The notes under the pieces were generated by a model. The model did no database searches, was not told the DNA's origin, and saw only the letters and a program-made list of their open reading frames with translations. Shown here in pieces: positions 24,173-35,540 of a DNA stretch of 64,000 bases; within the stretch, counting starts at the first letter, position 1; each line of letters starts with the position of its first letter. The position numbers were made by a program, and so were the translations under genes. The stretch lies in contig CM075770.1 of the NCBI GenBank assembly GCA_037974665.1, forward strand, positions 1,500,501-1,564,500, in the 5' to 3' direction. This DNA comes from Ehretia macrophylla. Taxonomy: Eukaryota > Streptophyta > Magnoliopsida > Boraginales > Ehretiaceae.

Positions 24173-26197
24173 ATGCATGAGTTGTTTAAGAAAGATTCAG
24201 ATCTTAGTACTACCCATTCAATGGCCCATAGCACTGGCAACACCTTATCATGTTGGACATCTAGCAGGTCACAAATGCAACCGTCATCTCTATCAAAAAA
24301 TTTAACCTTCAAAATGTCAACTTCTCCCAGTCCTTTCCAACATGGTGAACCGTTGGGCTTTCAGTTTCACGATCAGGATTCATCCTCGACTCAGTCAACA
24401 GGTCAATCATATCCTGAAATGGCTAGTGGAGGAGAAAGCAAGAATTGTGGAAAAAACATGATTTCAGAGGAATCAGGTAAGCAAATTACTCTCATTCTCT
24501 CTCAATTGATTGGAATCATATATATGGACTACTTTAGTGTCTTAGCCCCCCAAAAGACCTTAATCAGTGTGATATTGCAAATTATATATGAGGATCCGAT
24601 GGCCAAATGTCATAATTCCAATTGGAGATTACATCAACAGTGATATGATTTATATCGGCAGTATAGAGCTATCTATTTGTAAGAGCTTATATTCACTCAG
24701 TTGCTGCTTTGATTTTATTCCATGTTCTGCAGTGCTAACTTTTGATATTGAATCGTCCGAAGCTTTGATGAAGATATTGGTATTAGGCCTCTGCTAGATA
24801 AACCTGAAGTTTGATGACGAATTAGTTATTTAGTTTGGGGTGAATTATCATTACCTTTGAGGTTGCAATTTTACTGGGTATGTACACGCCTTGTCTTTAA
24901 TGATATGGACAGAGCCACAATGTCCCACATAGAGATGGTAAAGAAACCCTATTCAGATCATCAAGCTGGTATATGGGTTTTCAATTTCACGTAAGACCCA
25001 AGATTGAGCACCAACGTTGCTACATGGTCTGAATGTGAGTTCACCAGTAAATGGATGTTAAATTGTGGAGAAAAGAAACCACTTTTGATAATATCATCTT
25101 GGACTTTTTTCTTCTCACCTTTTTAATAGGCTTTCTGAATGTGTGGTCATGTCTCCTTATGCTGTGTTCAGGATGTTCTGTGATGCATGGGAAGGCTGAA
25201 GATGGTCAAGCTAAGTCAACTCTGTCTACCCAGGATTATGTTTTGCCTTCTCCATATGTTGATCATGGACAGTCATTTGTAAGTTGATTAAACATTTTCC
25301 TATTCATATGATATCAGCTAATCGCAGATATTAATGTCTAAACTCTTTCAGGGTGGTTTTTCTTTTACTTATCCTGATACATACCCTAGCGGGTTTATTG
25401 CTGCTTACGGACCACACCCTCTGGTAAGTGCATCTGCAGTATGGTTATATGGTGCATGTGGATTCTTCTGCTCTACACTGCACCCATTCACTTAAAACGA
25501 TTCTGTGTTTTCTTCTTTTCTGAAACAGTTTCTGACCTGTAAGGCTATCAAAACCATAAAAGTGCTTGTATTATGCATCAGGTTCGTCCCCAAATGATGT
25601 GTGTTATTCCAACTCGGGTACCCCTTCCTCTTGATCTTCCACAAGATGAGCCCAGATACGTCAATGCAAAACAGTACAGTGCGATTCTTAAGCGAAGAGA
25701 GTGTCGTGCTAAGCTTGAGGCTCAAAACAAACTCACTAAAAATCGAAAGGTACATTTTTTTATATGTTCTTGTTATCTGGCTTCAGTAGTTCCATATACA
25801 TGTTATATCATGGCGGCCTAGTGTTACGGTATTAACCAAATGCATCATACTTTTTTGCCATTCGTTTCAGCCTTACCGTCATGAGTCCAGACATCGTCAT
25901 GCGATGAATAGGGTTAGAGGACCTGGTGGGCGATTCCTGAATGTGAAGCAGCTGGCAAACTCCTATACATCTGCCACGACTGATAGCCGAGACAACTCAT
26001 TCTCTGGTCAGTCGCGATTAACCTCAAAAGTGTGTGAATCTGAAGTTCATGATCCGGGAAACTACAAGGAAGGTGATCCAACGACCAGTTCTTCTGGCAT
26101 CACGACTGCATCTAATGTTGACAATATCTTCCACGAGCAAGATCTCGGGTTCTCTGTCTATGTGTCACACACTGGTGGGATACATAACTATCTCTGA
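24173..26197 (+). CDS. NF-YA: Nuclear factor Y subunit A (CCAAT-binding factor)
   Basis: NF-YA gives the NF-Y trimer its CCAAT specificity in the nucleus. Exons 24173-24476, 25172-25278, 25352-25423, 25582-25749 and 25871-26197 join in phase to 325 residues. The conserved core has a subunit-interaction helix ([20 protein letters not shown], residues 187-206) and, after the linker, a DNA-contact part ([12 protein letters not shown] then RGPGGRF, residues 218-239); the intron between them sits right after the linker lysine. The N-terminal half is Ser/Gln-rich. Upstream, a leader from about 23 kb with a possible donor at 23415 and an acceptor near 24113 suggests a 5' UTR intron. A miR169 site lies 63 nt after the stop. 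The core has unusual residues: Ser194 where most plant members have His, Arg220 where Leu is nearly invariant, and Asn230. Family assignment is firm; the subtype resembles the NF-YA3/5/8 group. Confidence 0.92.
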
Positions 26198-26259
26198 GTC
26201 TCTCAATGAGAGGCAAAAATTTCATCGGCCGAAAGCATTTTGCATGGTTGCTGGTGAAA

Positions 26260-26280
26260 GAGGGAAGTCATCCTTGGCTA
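26260..26280 (+). promoter_or_regulatory. miR169 target site in the NF-YA 3' UTR
   Basis: The sequence GGGAAGTCATCCTTGGCT is complementary to the miR169 family apart from one inner mismatch, with two more mismatches at the 3' end and one at position 1 of the miRNA. miR169 control of NF-YA mRNAs through the 3' UTR is well known in plants. Cleavage would be expected near the middle of the site. Confidence 0.9.
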
Positions 26281-26711
26281 TTCTATAGTTGGCATGAAGA
26301 ACTGCATCATTGCTAACTACTTTGCCAGTTTGGTGAAGTAATGAAGATTTTAGATTGCATACTTCAAACTCTGCATTCCAAAAACAAGGCTTGCTGCTTA
26401 AGTATTTATTGATGATTGTTGACTCTTGTAATGGTGTTTAATGTTTTTGTGTACTTTGAGACAACATAAGGATTGTGATGATTGCTGTATTGGTACATGT
26501 TAAATTATTCCAAACCCTGCTTGAGCTCTTACTTGTTAGTCAATTTTTGGTTATAACTCCAAAAGGAAAATTCTTTGCAATAGGGCCTTGTGTTTTTTTA
26601 AAGTTACACGTTGATCATGTGTTACAGTAACAATTTTAGCAATTCCTATAGCCTATAAGAATGTGGTAGAAAACTTTTTGTTGTTCTCGGAGTGAACTAC
26701 ACATTCCCATC

Positions 26712-26936
26712 ACTCGACTATCAAATTAAAGCAAATATTTTTTCTTTTAAATATCTTTCCTTTTAATAATCGGATGAATTGAGTTATAGATTTGAAAGTG
26801 TCACCTTGGCTTGCCTAGCATTACTCGACTAATCAAATTAAAGCAAAGATTTTTTTTTTTAAATATCTTTTCTTTTAATAATCGGATGAATTGAGTTATA
26901 GATATGAAAGTGTGTCACCTTGGCTCGCCTAGCAAC
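26712..26936. repeat. Tandem duplication of about 112 bp
   Basis: Two adjacent copies begin ACTCGACTA (26712 and 26823). They share TCAAATTAAAGCAAA, AATAATCGGATGAATTGAG and CACCTTGGCT in the same order and differ only at scattered sites and in the length of a T-run. It lies between the NF-YA and Alfin-like genes, about 260 bp upstream of the latter's TATA box. Confidence 0.85.
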
Positions 26937-27198
26937 ACAACATTTGAAATACATGTTTAATTTTCGATACAAAAAAGTCAAAAAAATGTATCATGGGCCG
27001 TTGACTAGATCCAAACAAGCCCAAAAAGAGACTTCTCAGTCTCATCGCCAAAACTCTTAAATACAATTAAACCCGTCCACGTATTTACACAGATTCAAAT
27101 CCGCTCCATCCTCAAAGTACGTGCATTTTATCCACCAAAACAACCATTGAGGATTCCCTAAATTACCATTTTACCCTCCCTCACAGTAGGATTGACTT

Positions 27199-27204
27199 TA
27201 TAAA
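27199..27204 (+). promoter_or_regulatory. TATA box of the Alfin-like gene
   Basis: TATAAA within GACTTTATAAAGG. It lies 167 bp before the start codon, which would put the start of transcription near 27230 and give a CT-rich leader of about 135 nt. There is no other good TATA sequence nearby. Confidence 0.6.
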
Positions 27205-27365
27205 GGAAAACAAAAGCACTCGACAGCTTCTTCCTGCTGCTTCTGCTGCGTGCTGCTGCTTACACACACACACACTAACACTCACTCATTTTCCTTTTTT
27301 TTTATTTTATATTTATCGACATATACGTACATATTATTGTACGTATAATTGTGTAAGTGAAGAAA

Positions 27366-30300
27366 ATGGACGGTGGTGGACAGGACAATCCGCGGACGGT
27401 GGAAGAGGTTTTTAGGGACTTCAAAGGCCGCCGTGCTGCTCTCATTAAAGCTCTCACCACTGGTTTGTGTTTTGGTTTTTTGTGTTTTTTTTTCGTTTCT
27501 TTTTATTTTTGGTTTTTATTTTTATTTTTTTTGGTGTTGCAGATGTTACTGACTTTTACCAGCAGTGTGACCCTGGTAAGTCTCTGTGTGTGTGTTTTTT
27601 TGTGTATTTATATGTTGGTAAAAATATATGTTTTTTAAAAAAAAAATTGTAAATGTTAGTGTATTCTCTTTTCTTTTTCCAATAAAGTTGAATTTTTCTT
27701 AATTAATTATTTCTTTGTGTGTAAATTGTGTGTGTTGTTTCTCTGACTCTGTTTTTGTTAAGTGTATCATTTGTATGTGCTTTGCTAGGATTATAGGTAG
27801 GGGTATTTTTGTAATTTTATCATCATTTTTATAAGCATGTTTGTAATTTTGGACATTTGGGTCAACTGTTTAGATTCAAAGGAAAAAAAAAAAAGGGTCA
27901 AATTTGGCAGTTTGAACCTGATTTGTGTATGTTTGAAACTCTTGAATTTCAAGTTGCTGTCTAGAAAAATTGTTTTGAGCTGAATTGCGGAGTTTTTTAA
28001 TTAAAAAAAAATGTGTTAACTGTGCCTTTCTTTTCGTACTGTTTTGTTGCGGTAGTTTGACAAATTTCATCTAGATTTTGAGATTTGCCTCCGATAGCGG
28101 AAAGTGGACTTCATTGTGCGTGGGACTGATAAGATTGAATGGATTGGAGATCGAAATCTATTACTCTAATGTGTGTAACCATCTTATGGATATGTTAGGG
28201 GTTGTATTTGGCTATTAAGTTCCCGAGCATTCATTGTCATTGAATTGGAATCTTCACAATCCGTTTCTGTCCATTAAAGTTCCTTCATTTTCTATGTATT
28301 CATATCTTCCATCACATTGTTAGTTAAGCCGGACATGATTGATATATATAAAAGCTGTAAAATTTCAAACAAGTGAAATGTAGTAAGATGTCATAACAGT
28401 TTCTTCCACTTTTTGGTTTTCAAGTGGAGATATAGAGAAATAACATGCTACCTGACAGGCATTGACAGCCTGAAGAAATTGGTTAGGATACTTCCGTTCG
28501 TAAGTCCTGACATCTGTCTTTGCTTTCACAATGGTAATGGCTGGTTCAGAAGTCTAATTTAATGTGTCTATGATAAGAAACACATCATTTATCTGTTCAC
28601 TTTGTTGTTTTCTGATGTTATCTAGTATAGTAGGTATCTTCTATGGTTGTCGTTTAGGTCTTATCACAAATATACATTCAATTTGGTGTGAGGTTGCAGG
28701 ACATAGTCGATGGAGAAGACATATCGTATTTCTAGGAGGCTACTGAGACTTCCATGTGTTTTGGCTGTTGCCGTCTCCATTATTTTCCCTGCTTTGATTT
28801 AGAGCTTTCTTAAGATGAGCACATTCGCTATTATGCTATATGAAAGCTTTCACATTATTTTTTACAATGATTTGTGTTTGAAAATGTATAATAGTGCACA
28901 TAATTTGCTCTTGAAACCTACCAGTCTTGGCGATTTTCAGCAATGACTGGGTATCAGTTTCCTTTTTGTCTGGGGGATTCAAGTACTCAAGTTCCTTGAT
29001 GAATTTGTTTCAGTTATGCGGATATTTCACTTTTCTACATGTATTTTCTCTTCTGTTTACTTTTATTATTTTTCTCGCCTTTTTTCTTGTACCGGTCAAC
29101 ATGGTCACCTTTGGACTGCCTTCCCCATCCCCCACCTTTATTTTGCTTGCTATGGCTGTAATTCTCCTGTCGAGTTCTAAATCAGTGAAACTCATGCTTG
29201 TTCTGCTTTGTAGAAAAGGAGAATTTGTGCTTGTATGGATTTCCAAGTGAGCAGTGGGAAGTCAATTTGCCTGCTGAAGAAGTACCTCCTGAGCTCCCAG
29301 AGCCTGCTCTTGGCATCAACTTTGCTAGAGACGGAATGCAAGAAAGGGACTGGTTATCTTTAGTTTCTGTCCACAGTGACGCATGGTTGCTTTCTGTTGC
29401 CTTCTATTTTGGTGCTAGATTCGGATTTGATAAGGCTGACAGGTAAATCATGCAGACACACCATATGTACAGGTTTCAAAATTTGGTAATTTAGAAAAAA
29501 GAAAATGGAAGAAATAAATAAAGAAAACCAAAAAGGAAAAAAAAGGTCTCAAAGACCATGTAAGCGTTTCTTTGTAATTTTCTGCAGCTTGATCCTTCGA
29601 GTTCTAATTATTTTTTGTGTCACTTCAGAGATCTATAGTCTAAGCATGTAAAGACTTGGGAGAACTTGTTTGACCATATAAATGGAAAACATGTTACATT
29701 CTAATGTACTCTTCATTTCTCGGAAATAAACTAGTTTCTCTTGTAATTGCTCCAAATTTATCCTCATTTCTTATTCTTGTATGTTTCTGTCCTATATCTG
29801 ACATTTAAATAGGATTAATTTAGAAACGACTAAGAATCTAAAGTTCAACCTAGATCCAACTATAACTATTTGTGGAAGGGAATAGTGGTCACTGTTTTTG
29901 CAGTACTAGCACCTTTATATCAGTTTCCTTCTCATGCCTTTTCTAATTCAAGATTGTTTCTTTATGTACTTCAAAGAATTGTACTCATTTTGTCAAAGTT
30001 ATTTCATTCTTCTCTCTTAAGTATCTATACATTTTGTTAACAGGAAGAGGCTTTTCAACATCATTAACGATCTTCCTACAATATTCGAAGTTGTGACTGG
30101 TACTGCGAAGAAACAACAGAAAGAAAAATCTTCAGTCTCAAATCACAGTAGCAACAAATCCAAGTCAAACTCCAAATCGGTAAAAAGAGACTCTTTTATG
30201 TACATTATATTTTAAGTCACAGGAATAATCCCTAGTTATTTACTCTTTTATAATTGTATTGTATAGATTGCTCCCACTCTTGATGGCCCCTGTTGTTGGG

Positions 30301-33300
30301 AAGAAGGGGAGTGGGGTGGTGGGATAATGCGTTAGACAAGGATCGTGGGGGTGGAGGTCGTGAGTTGTGGCTGTATTTTTACCTTCTCTGTACTGCGTTA
30401 GAGTTTTTCACCAGAGTCTGAGATCATGGTTTTCTCCCTTCTTTGTTCTTTTACTTTTGGACGCCCACCCCCCACCAAAAAAAAAAAAAAAGAAGGAAAA
30501 GAAAAATAATCAGATTTGTACTTAATGATATGCACAAACTCTTGCTACCATATTTGCTTCTTGTTGGTTTATATTAAGGAAGAGTCCTCCTCGGCGCAAC
30601 CTCTAAACAATCTGTTATCAAAATAGGATAGAATAGGTGCAACTGAATTCCTTAGTATGTGGTTCGCTTAGTTTTAATTGTTTATCTTACCATGTTATAC
30701 TCGTGTATTTATAGTGGATTGTAAAGTGCAATATACAACAATTTTTCTTCTCTCAATTAATCAGCTTCTATATGGTATCAGAAGTTTTCCTATTCTCATG
30801 AGTACCGATCCTTGGCCTTTTTTCCTTCTTTTGTAGCTCGAACCAATGGCGACACCCACCGCAGTGACAATTACTTCCTCTCCCACAATTGACAGTGTTG
30901 ATTCACCCTCGGCTCAAACCCTTGTGGCCATTAATGTCGCTAGCCAGTTGCCTCACAAATTAACTTCTTCCAACTATTACTCATAGAAGACCCAGTTTGA
31001 TGCCTTACTTTACGGCTATGACTTGCTTGGGTATGTTGATGGTTCCACTCCATGTTCACCTGCCATGATCAATGTTGATGGCACGAAGTCTCCGAATCCT
31101 GCGCATCACTTTTGGATGCGCTAGGACAAGCTTCTTCTCCTTGGTATTATCGGATCTCTCAGCCACAATGTGGTGCCTGTAGTTCGCTCTTGTTCTACTT
31201 CGGCAGAGGCGTGGGCACGCCTCACTAAAAATTATGCCAATTCGTCTTCTTCTCGTATTATGGGACTCGCTGAGCAACTTACTCTTTTGTCCCGTGGTAA
31301 TCAACCAGTCACTGAGTATTTGGCACAAATTTGTGATATAGTAGATGAGCTATCTATTGTCGGTGCTCCAGTTCCTCTGCAATACCTTATTACTCATACC
31401 CTCAATGGTGTTGGTCCAGCGTTCAAAGAACTTGCAGTTGCTGTTCGTGTGCGAGACACCGTCATCACTTTTGACGAGTTGTATGATAAATTGGTAGAAT
31501 ACGAATCCTTCTTGAAGCGTGAAGAATTACGTGTTACTGGCCTTCTTGGGGCTTCCCCGCCTATAACAGCTCATGTTGCACGTCATAATAACTCTGGTGG
31601 TTCTGGTCATGGTAAGAAGCATAATTCCTTCAATACAAACACTTCTCAAAATCGCTCAAATAACCAATGCAACTTTGGTGCGGCGTCAACCCATGCTTCC
31701 AAGCCTCATGTTATTTATCAGTTCTGTGAAAAAAAAGGCCATACTGCTCGTCAATGTTTTACTGCGAAGCGGCTATTTTTCCCTTCCACCAATCCCACTG
31801 CAAATGTTGCTTCGTCGTCTTCTTCTTCGCCATGGCTTCTTGACTCTGGTGCTTTGCACCACATTACTGGTGATTTTACTAATTTGTCTTTGGGCCAGCC
31901 TTATGAGGGTCCTGATGATGTGGTAATCAGTGATGGCTCAGGTTTGCATATCTCGCATATTGGACACACTACACTTCCTTCTTCCTCTCGTGATTTTAAA
32001 TTATCAAATGTTTTATGTGTGCCTCATATGAAACGTAATTTGATCTCTGTTAATCAATTTTGTCGTCATAACAATGCCTCAATTGAATTCTCACCTTCTT
32101 CTTTTTGTGTGAAGGACCTTTCCGCGGGGGTACTTCTCGCGGTGGGACGGAGTCAGAACAACATATATGAATGGCCTGTGGACGGTGTTGCTGAGGGTTT
32201 AATAAAGCAAGCACATGTTGGCATAAAATTTTCTCTGCGTACTTGGCACGATAGGTTGGGGCATCCTTCGTCCAAAGTGTTGAATATGGTGTCTACTCAT
32301 GGTCTTGTTTCAATTCCGTCTTCCTCTCGTGACATTGCATGTGATTCCTGTCATTCCAATAAGAGTCATAAGCTTCTGTTTGGTGTGTCTAGTTTGTCAA
32401 GTTCTCGTCCTTTAGAGCTAGTTTTTACAGATGTTTGGGGTCCTTCCCCTGTTCGATCTGTAAATGGATTTTCTTATCATGTATTATTTGTTGATCATTT
32501 TACTAAATATTCATGGTTATTTCCTCTTTCTCTCAAGTCTGATGTTTTTAATATTTTTACAACCTTTAAATTGATGGTAGAAAAACAGTCTAATACTACT
32601 ATTGCAACCATTTATTCGGATGGTGGAATTGAGTACCAAGGTCTCAAAACTATTTTTCCACATCATGGGATTCAACATCTCATCTTACCCCCATATGCAC
32701 CTGAGCACATAGCAACTGCTGAGCAACGCCATCGTCGCATAGTTGAATGTGGCCTTGCTCTGCTGCATCGTGCTTCCCTCCCATTATCTTTCTGGTCATT
32801 TGCTTTTCAAACTGCTGTTTATTTAATAAACAGGCTTCCCACACCAATTTTGGATGGTGAGTCTCCTTTTTTCAAACTATTTCGCGAACGTCCAAATTAT
32901 TCTAAAATTCTTACTTTCGGATGTTTGTGCTATCCCTGGCTTCGCCCTTACAACAAACACAAATTGGAACCTCGGTCTAAACCATGTGTTTTTCTTGGAT
33001 ATTCTGCAGTTCATGATGCCTACATATGCTTTCATCAAAACTCTCATCAGTATTATTTTTCGCGTCATGTTCGGTTTGTCGAGTCTGAATTTCCATTTGT
33101 TAATTCCACCAATACTATACTAGTCGACTTTACAACGCTCACTCGTTGGTCTACTTCTTCTCTTCAGTTGACCCCTACGGTCACACCTGAAGACCTTTCT
33201 CATGACCTCGTAGAGTCCTCCACGCCACTAGTACAACCTCTTTGCTCATCTTCTGTTCTATCTTTTTCTCCCTCTGTCCCCACGTGCAATACTCCATCTA

Positions 33301-35540
33301 TCATAGTTCCTACTCCTCAGTTATCACCTTCTGCCAATGTTCCACTTGTTCATACATCTTCTCCAGTATGTGCTAGCAACAATGAGGACACTCATGCATT
33401 ACCAATACAGGCCCCAAATTTGACAGGAGTTCCACGTGATGTGCCCCCTAGTGAAGCTCTTTTAACCTCTCAGCCCTGTTCCACTCATCCCATGCAAACG
33501 CGCTAAAAAAGCAACATCTTCTGCCCCAAACAAAAGTTGTCCCTAACTACTACAAAATATCCCCTTCCACCCTCCTTAGAACCTACCAGTGTTAAACAAG
33601 CTCTCAAAGTCAAAGAGTGGAAACAGGCGATGCTAGATGAACTTGGTGCTCTTGCTAAAAATTCAACTTGGCGACTTGTTCCTCGCGAAGCACATCAAAA
33701 CTTTGTTGGTTGCAAGTGGGTATTCCGGATAAAACGAAATCTAGATGGAAGTATTGCTAGGTATAAAGCTCGTCTTGTGGCCCTTAACAATTCGGATTGT
33801 TCTTACTATTGCTGTGTTGAATGGCTGGTAAATAAATCAATTGGACGTAAACAATGCATTCCTCCATGGTCATTTAACTGAAGATGTGTTTATGTCCCAG
33901 CCCCCAAGGTTTGTTGATGTCTCGCACCCTACATATGTTTGTCAGTTATTGAAGTCTTTCTATTCCCTTCGGGCGTGGTTTCTTGAGCTTAAAAATTTTA
34001 TTGTTTCCATCGGCTTCACTGTTACACGGTTTGATCCTTCTCTGTTTGTTTACCATTCTCATTCAACTATTGCATATTTACTGGTTTATGTGGATGATTT
34101 AGTGCTCACAGGGAATTCCTCCGTTTTCCTTCAACACACTATAAATGCTCTCTCAGTCAGGTTTTCAATTAAGGACCTTGGAGCACTCTCTTATTTTCTT
34201 GGTATAGAAGCTCTTTCGTGTGTTGCAGGCCTATTTCTTTCGCAACAAAAATATGTGCATGATCTTCTAGTCATATTTAATATGGCTGGGGCGAAGGATT
34301 CACTCACTCCTCTCAGCTCAAACACCTCTCTTACTCTTTATGATGGTGAGCCTTTAGCAGATACATCTTCTTATCGGAGTCTCATTGGAGGCTTACAATA
34401 CTTGTCACTCACTAGACCAGATGTTGCCTATGCGGTGAACAAATTAGCTCAATTTATGCATGCTCTAACACAGCCTCATTGGACTGCTGCTAAACGGCTA
34501 CTTCGCTACTTAAAACACACTATTCAGTTTGGCATTCTCATCCGGCCTTCATCAACTCTTGCACTCACTGCCTATTTCGATTCCGACTGGGCCGGAAATA
34601 GAGATGACTACACGTCTACCTCTGCTTATGTGATTTTTCTTGGTAATTCTCCAGTGTCATGGTGTTCCAAAAAGCAACGAATTGTTGCTCGTTCTTCTAC
34701 TGAAGCTGAGTACAGGTCTGTTGCTGCTACTGCTGCTGAAGTCACTTGGCTTGTTAATTTAATTGGCGAGCTGCACCTTCCTTTGAGGAGTCCTCCTCGG
34801 CTGCTTTGTGCCAACATTGGTGCGACTTACTTATGTGCTAACCCAGTTTTTCATTTGCGAATGAAGCATCTCGCCTTGGACTATCATTTTGTGCGAGACA
34901 GAGTCACAACTGGCTCCTTGTATATTGCTCATATTTCCACCCATGGTCAGATTGCCGATGCACTCACAAAACCTCTACCAAAATCTCGATTCACTGAGTT
35001 ACGATCCAAGCTAGGTGTCGCTAATGGCTCCACCTACTTGCGGAGGCATATTAAGGAAGAGTCCTCGGCTCAACCCCTAAACAATCTGTTATCAAAATAG
35101 GATAGAATCGGTGCAACTGAATTCCTTAGTATGTGGTTCGCTTAGTTGTAATTGTTTATCTTACCATGTTGTACTCGTGTATTTATAGTGGACTGTAAAG
35201 TGCAATATACAACAAATTTTCTTCTCTCAATTAATCAGCTTCTATAGTTTATCATTCCTTTTTGGTGACAAAGCAGCTGGTATCCGAATCTCAGGGAAAG
35301 CATTCAAAGTCACAGCCAAAGGAAGAAGAGGAAATCTTGGACGAGGAACACGAGGAAGAGCATGGTGAGACTTTGTGTGGGGCCTGTGGAGAGAACTATG
35401 CATCAGATGAGGTCTGGAGTTGGTGTGACATATATGAAAAGTGGGTCCATGGCAAGTGTGTCACGGTTCCCCCTGCTAGGGCCGAGCCTCTCAAGCAATA
35501 TAAGTGCCTATCCTGCAGCAACAAGAGAGCTCGCACTTGA
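27366..35540 (+). CDS. Alfin-like protein with a degenerate PHD finger
   Basis: Alfin-like proteins are plant nuclear factors that read H3K4 methylation through a C-terminal PHD finger. Exons 27366-27462, 27543-27575, 29214-29442, 30044-30179 and 35277-35540 join in phase to 252 residues, the usual length. The N-terminal Alfin domain (residues 1-150; [39 protein letters not shown]) looks like any family member, and a Ser/Lys linker follows. The PHD (199-245) keeps seven ligands, but the fourth Cys is Tyr218 in CDIYEKW, and EFWICCD is here EVWSWCD; further changes include FHGKC to VHGKC and KCPSC to KCLSC. Zinc binding is doubtful. The last intron (5.1 kb) holds a copia element. An in-frame GTG nine bases upstream was not used because the ATG gives the family N-terminus. 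It could be a decaying paralogue or a recently altered gene. Confidence 0.88.
30572..30772 (+). repeat. Copia element 2, 5' LTR
   Basis: 201 bp; matches 35049-35246 at about 96% with one 3-bp length difference. The tRNA primer site begins at 30773. Confidence 0.9.
35049..35246 (+). repeat. Copia element 2, 3' LTR
   Basis: 198 bp partner of the left LTR. It ends only 30 bp before the splice acceptor of the Alfin-like last exon, so the insertion came very close to the branch-point and acceptor region. Confidence 0.9.

Larger units (their letters stand above)
30572..35246 (+). mobile_element. Ty1/copia LTR retrotransposon in the last Alfin-like intron, broken
   Basis: LTRs of about 200 bp (30572-30772 and 35049-35246) start TATTAAGG and end CTTCTATA, with target duplication GTTTA on both sides (30567-30571, 35247-35251). 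The primer site TGGTATCAGAAG follows the left LTR directly. In order along the plus strand come gag (about 30.85-31.7 kb), a zinc-knuckle-like region, protease with LLDSGA (near 31.84 kb), integrase (about 32.2-33.1 kb), reverse transcriptase with YVDDLVL (about 33.6-34.3 kb) and RNase H (about 34.5-35.0 kb): copia order. It is in the same orientation as the host gene. The LTRs differ at about 3.5% of sites, so it is of similar age to the copia element at 6777, but the two are different families: LTR lengths and sequences do not match. It has about four or five breaks. Confidence 0.95.
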
